A stretch of 32,786 bases of DNA from Pisolithus tinctorius (taxonomy: Eukaryota; Basidiomycota; Agaricomycetes; Boletales; Pisolithaceae), in assembly GCA_024663395.1 (NCBI GenBank), contig JANFAH010000191.1, forward strand, positions 1 through 32,786. The letters are read 5' to 3'. The notes under the pieces are model-generated. The model was given only the letters and a program-made list of their open reading frames with translations, did no database searches and was not told where the DNA came from. Below are positions 30,539 through 32,786 of this stretch, one piece after another. Position numbers and translations under genes: made by a program. Numbering within the stretch: the first letter of the stretch is position 1; each line of letters begins with the position of its first letter.

Positions 30539-32298
30539 GGTTGATGAGGGTGCCTCACAAGTCAAGGGTCGACTGGTGGTACAGCAGCAGGTGCTCTCCT
30601 AGGTGATGGAGCTCTATTTCTATGCTGGTCCAGAGCTCTCTGCTGTGGGTTTGGTGGTGGAATTGGACTTTGGGGTCTGGGTTGATGAGGCCCATTTTGG
30701 AACTGATCAGGTTCCAGTAATGAATGTAGGCTTTCTTCCGAATCAGAAGAAGAAGATTGGTCGTCGTCAGAATCGGGGTCAAAGGTTTGTTGTTTTGAAT
30801 CCAAACAGAAAGGAAAGGAGTCTTCTATGAATTTTGCAGAGCGAGAGATGATGATTTTTTGACCATGTAAGAATCTATATCCTTTGGTATTTGGTTCATA
30901 ACCAAGAAAAATCATTTCTATCATATGTGGTTCCAGTTTGTCTTTTCTTTGTTCTTTTGGAACCCAAACATAGGCTTTGCATCCAAATGTACAAAAATAA
31001 GAAATGTCTGGAATTTTTCCTGAGAATAATTCTGCAGGAGTCTTGAAGAGTATCCTCTTGAGAGGAGTTTGATTATACACATGAAGTGCACAGTTGAAAG
31101 CAAAGTTCCAGAATCATTTTGGAACACATGCATGATGTCTGATAGAGCCAGACTTTTCAAGAATGGTTCTATTGAACCATTCAGCATGACCATTTTGTTG
31201 TGGATGATTGGCAATTGAAAGTTGATGGGTAACTCCATGAGAAGTGAGGAGTGCTTTGAAAGCAGAACCCATAAACTCTCCCCCTCGATCCGAATGGAGT
31301 GTCTGAAGGTGACAACCAGTTTGGTTTTGGGTTGAAACCAACCAGTTGTGAAGGCAGTATAGGTATTGGATTTATTGCGAAGGTAGAGGCAAAAGCCAAA
31401 AGAAGAGTAGTCATCCAATAGAGTAAGAATGTATCTTGAGCGGAAATAGGATTCCACTGGTAATTCCAAGAGGTCAGTATGGACAAGTTCAAGTGGTTTA
31501 TTTGCACATTTCCAAGAAGGTTTAAATGCCTTGGAAGACATTTTACCTTGTGCACAGCCTTTACAAGAGGATGTCTCCCCCTGTATAATAATTTTGGGAA
31601 GACCCAACTGGCATAGATGGCAAAGAATATTTGAGCCAGGTGTCCTAAATGATTGTGCCAAAGTACTTCTGGCAACAATGTTTTAACCAGAGGGCAAAGG
31701 ACTGAAAAGCAGTGGTAGGTGGAAGCAGTACACCCACAAACCAATGTAATGGTGAAGTAGGTGAGGCTAATTTCGCCTCAAGTACAATCTGGCCATCTGG
31801 TGTTCGGATCACTTTGTTTGCCAGTGTCACTGTGCTTCTATACCTGTTTTTAAGAAGTGCATTCCTAGAGCAAAGTCTCTTTGAAAACAAAGGACTGTAT
31901 GCCACATTATGGAGAGTTAGGTTGTGTCCTGATTCAAGACAAACAACCACTGTTCCAGATCCTAGAATATTAACCCATGCTTTGCCTGCAGTAGATGCAG
32001 CAACAGGTTGTGTAAACTCTTTATAGGATAGGAAATCGGTTTTAAAAGGAGTCACATGGTGTGATGCTGAATCCAACATCCAAATAGACTGACCTTTTGG
32101 TAAGTTCTTATGAGATAAGTGCACACCCAAAGGGTAGCAGTCATAAGCATCGTAGGCATTCCTGTTGAACTCACCAGGGAAATATCCCGCAACTGAGTTG
32201 TTAGGATCATAATCTACCTCAGGATGGTTTCTGAAAAAGGAGAAACAAAGAGGTTTTACAGGAGTTGAATCTGGTACATTTTTATGAAAATCAGTCAA
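30539..32298 (-). pseudogene. Copia pol, protease and integrase portion
   Basis: Protease motif WMLDSASHHVTPFKTDFLSY near 32085-32030 (D-S-A-S-H in place of the usual DSGAS-H). Pre-integrase HHCC region: LWHNHLGH near 31650 and CKGCAQGKM near 31560. Integrase core: LELVHTDLLELP (first Asp, 31480), LHSDRGGEFMGSAF (second Asp, 31290) and QQNGHAEWFNRTILEKS (Glu, 31190). C-terminal domain: LFKTPAELFSGKIPDISYFCTFGCKAYVWVP and MIFLGYEPNTKGYRFL (31050-30890), then an acidic Ser-rich linker (DSDDDQSSSSDSEESLHS) up to the gypsy insertion. Stops and frame changes split it. The integrase triad residues are still readable, but the chain is not continuous. Confidence 0.85.
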
Positions 32299-32786
32299 AG
32301 AGAAAGTGACATGACATTTTCAAAGTCTTCTGGAAGACTTATTAATATGTTGGTCTCCCTGTGGAGCCATAATGCCATCACTCTCAGCAATCCCATCCTG
32401 TACCATGTCTGCATGAGCCACATTGGTAATTGCCATTCCATCTGAGGACAAGCTGGTGTGGCTATTATAAATCCAGTCCTTCCCATGAGGGGGAATGGAT
32501 AACATCCTCTGTGGAGAGTTCACACTCTTCCATTGTGATGGTTCTGGTAGGGGTAGATCCACGTGGAGTGAACGCATGGCTTTTTGTGCACGAAGACAGA
32601 TAGAACATGTACAGGGAGAATTAGACTGTGGAATTTTGACACAAATGTTGACTGACTCAACTCGATCATTATAGGATCCCTGAATCTCATCCAGGAACCA
32701 GGAGGATAGTTCACCAGTACTACCATCAATACGGTAAGTCTGGGAGTTTCCGACATTTGACATAGCCATGTCAATGTCTTGCTGAG
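32299..32786 (-). pseudogene. Copia gag-to-protease linker, partial
   Basis: A minus-strand frame open to the window edge reads STGELSSWFLDEIQGSYNDR, then SPCTCSICLRAQKAMRSLHVDLPLPEP, SPQRMLSIPPHGKDWIYNSH and SLSSDGMAITN. Position directly before the protease indicates the gag C-terminus or linker. The closely spaced cysteines (CTCSIC) are not a standard CCHC knuckle. Gag proper and the 5' LTR lie beyond the right edge. Confidence 0.6.

Larger units (their letters stand above)
20204..32786 (-). mobile_element. Ty1/copia LTR retrotransposon, decayed, 5' end beyond right edge
   Basis: Domain order on the minus strand, read from the right edge leftwards, is gag-protease-integrase, then (after the inserted gypsy element) reverse transcriptase-RNase H, then a polypurine tract and a 3' LTR. 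Integrase before reverse transcriptase is diagnostic of Ty1/copia. It interrupts the Plavaka transposase gene. Its other LTR and both target-duplication copies cannot be checked because the right end is outside the window. Confidence 0.85.

Noticed and set aside
1..32786. TET/JBP oxygenase gene, sometimes linked to KDZ elements in basidiomycetes
   Set aside because: I looked for the HxD...H oxygenase pattern among the coding segments near both KDZ genes and saw none.

Overview
This window is a transposon graveyard from a filamentous basidiomycete, most likely an Agaricomycete. The evidence is the spliceosomal introns of about 44-54 nt (GTAAGT/GTGAGT donors, CAG/TAG acceptors) and the combination of KDZ transposases with a Ulp1-type protease domain, Plavaka (CACTA-like) transposase, a chromodomain Ty3/gypsy element and a Ty1/copia element. 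I see no rRNA, tRNA, CRISPR array or prokaryotic feature. Family names come from residue patterns I recognise; no database was searched.

Region 1-6.3 kb is a KDZ-type unit with three genes: a decayed Pro/Ser-rich gene of unknown function (minus, running off the left edge), a clean two-exon gene of unknown function (plus, 2153-2966), and a long multi-exon KDZ transposase with a C-terminal Ulp1-like cysteine protease (minus, 2967-6255). The last two converge so tightly that their stop codons touch. Region 6.3-9.2 kb holds a repeat-rich stretch, an unrecognised ORF and the N-terminal half of a second KDZ gene of the CxC class. Region 9.2-13.4 kb is mostly gene-poor; it contains one RTA1-like seven-helix membrane protein gene (the best candidate for ordinary host DNA) and a weak membrane-protein relic.

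Region 13.4 kb to the right edge is a three-level nest. The outer layer is a Plavaka element: AT-rich subterminal repeats (13.5-13.8 kb), a minus-strand accessory gene (13.9-16.4 kb) and a divergently transcribed plus-strand transposase (16.5-20.15 kb). The transposase is cut in its C-terminal part by a minus-strand copia element (20.2 kb to beyond the right edge). The copia element is in turn split between integrase and reverse transcriptase by a complete gypsy chromovirus (22521-30533) with two LTRs and a perfect 5-bp target duplication, CCCAT.

The gypsy element has a predicted Tf1-like self-priming site: 11 nt just inside the 5' LTR are perfectly complementary to the predicted 5' end of its own transcript, which lies 33 nt after a TATA box. 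It also carries an antisense, intron-containing gene with a Cys-rich patch and a helical C-terminus. Nearly every element is inactivated by C-to-T changes at CpG (CGA to TGA stops, Arg to Cys or Trp). The same bias separates the two gypsy LTRs, which is consistent with cytosine methylation of transposons.
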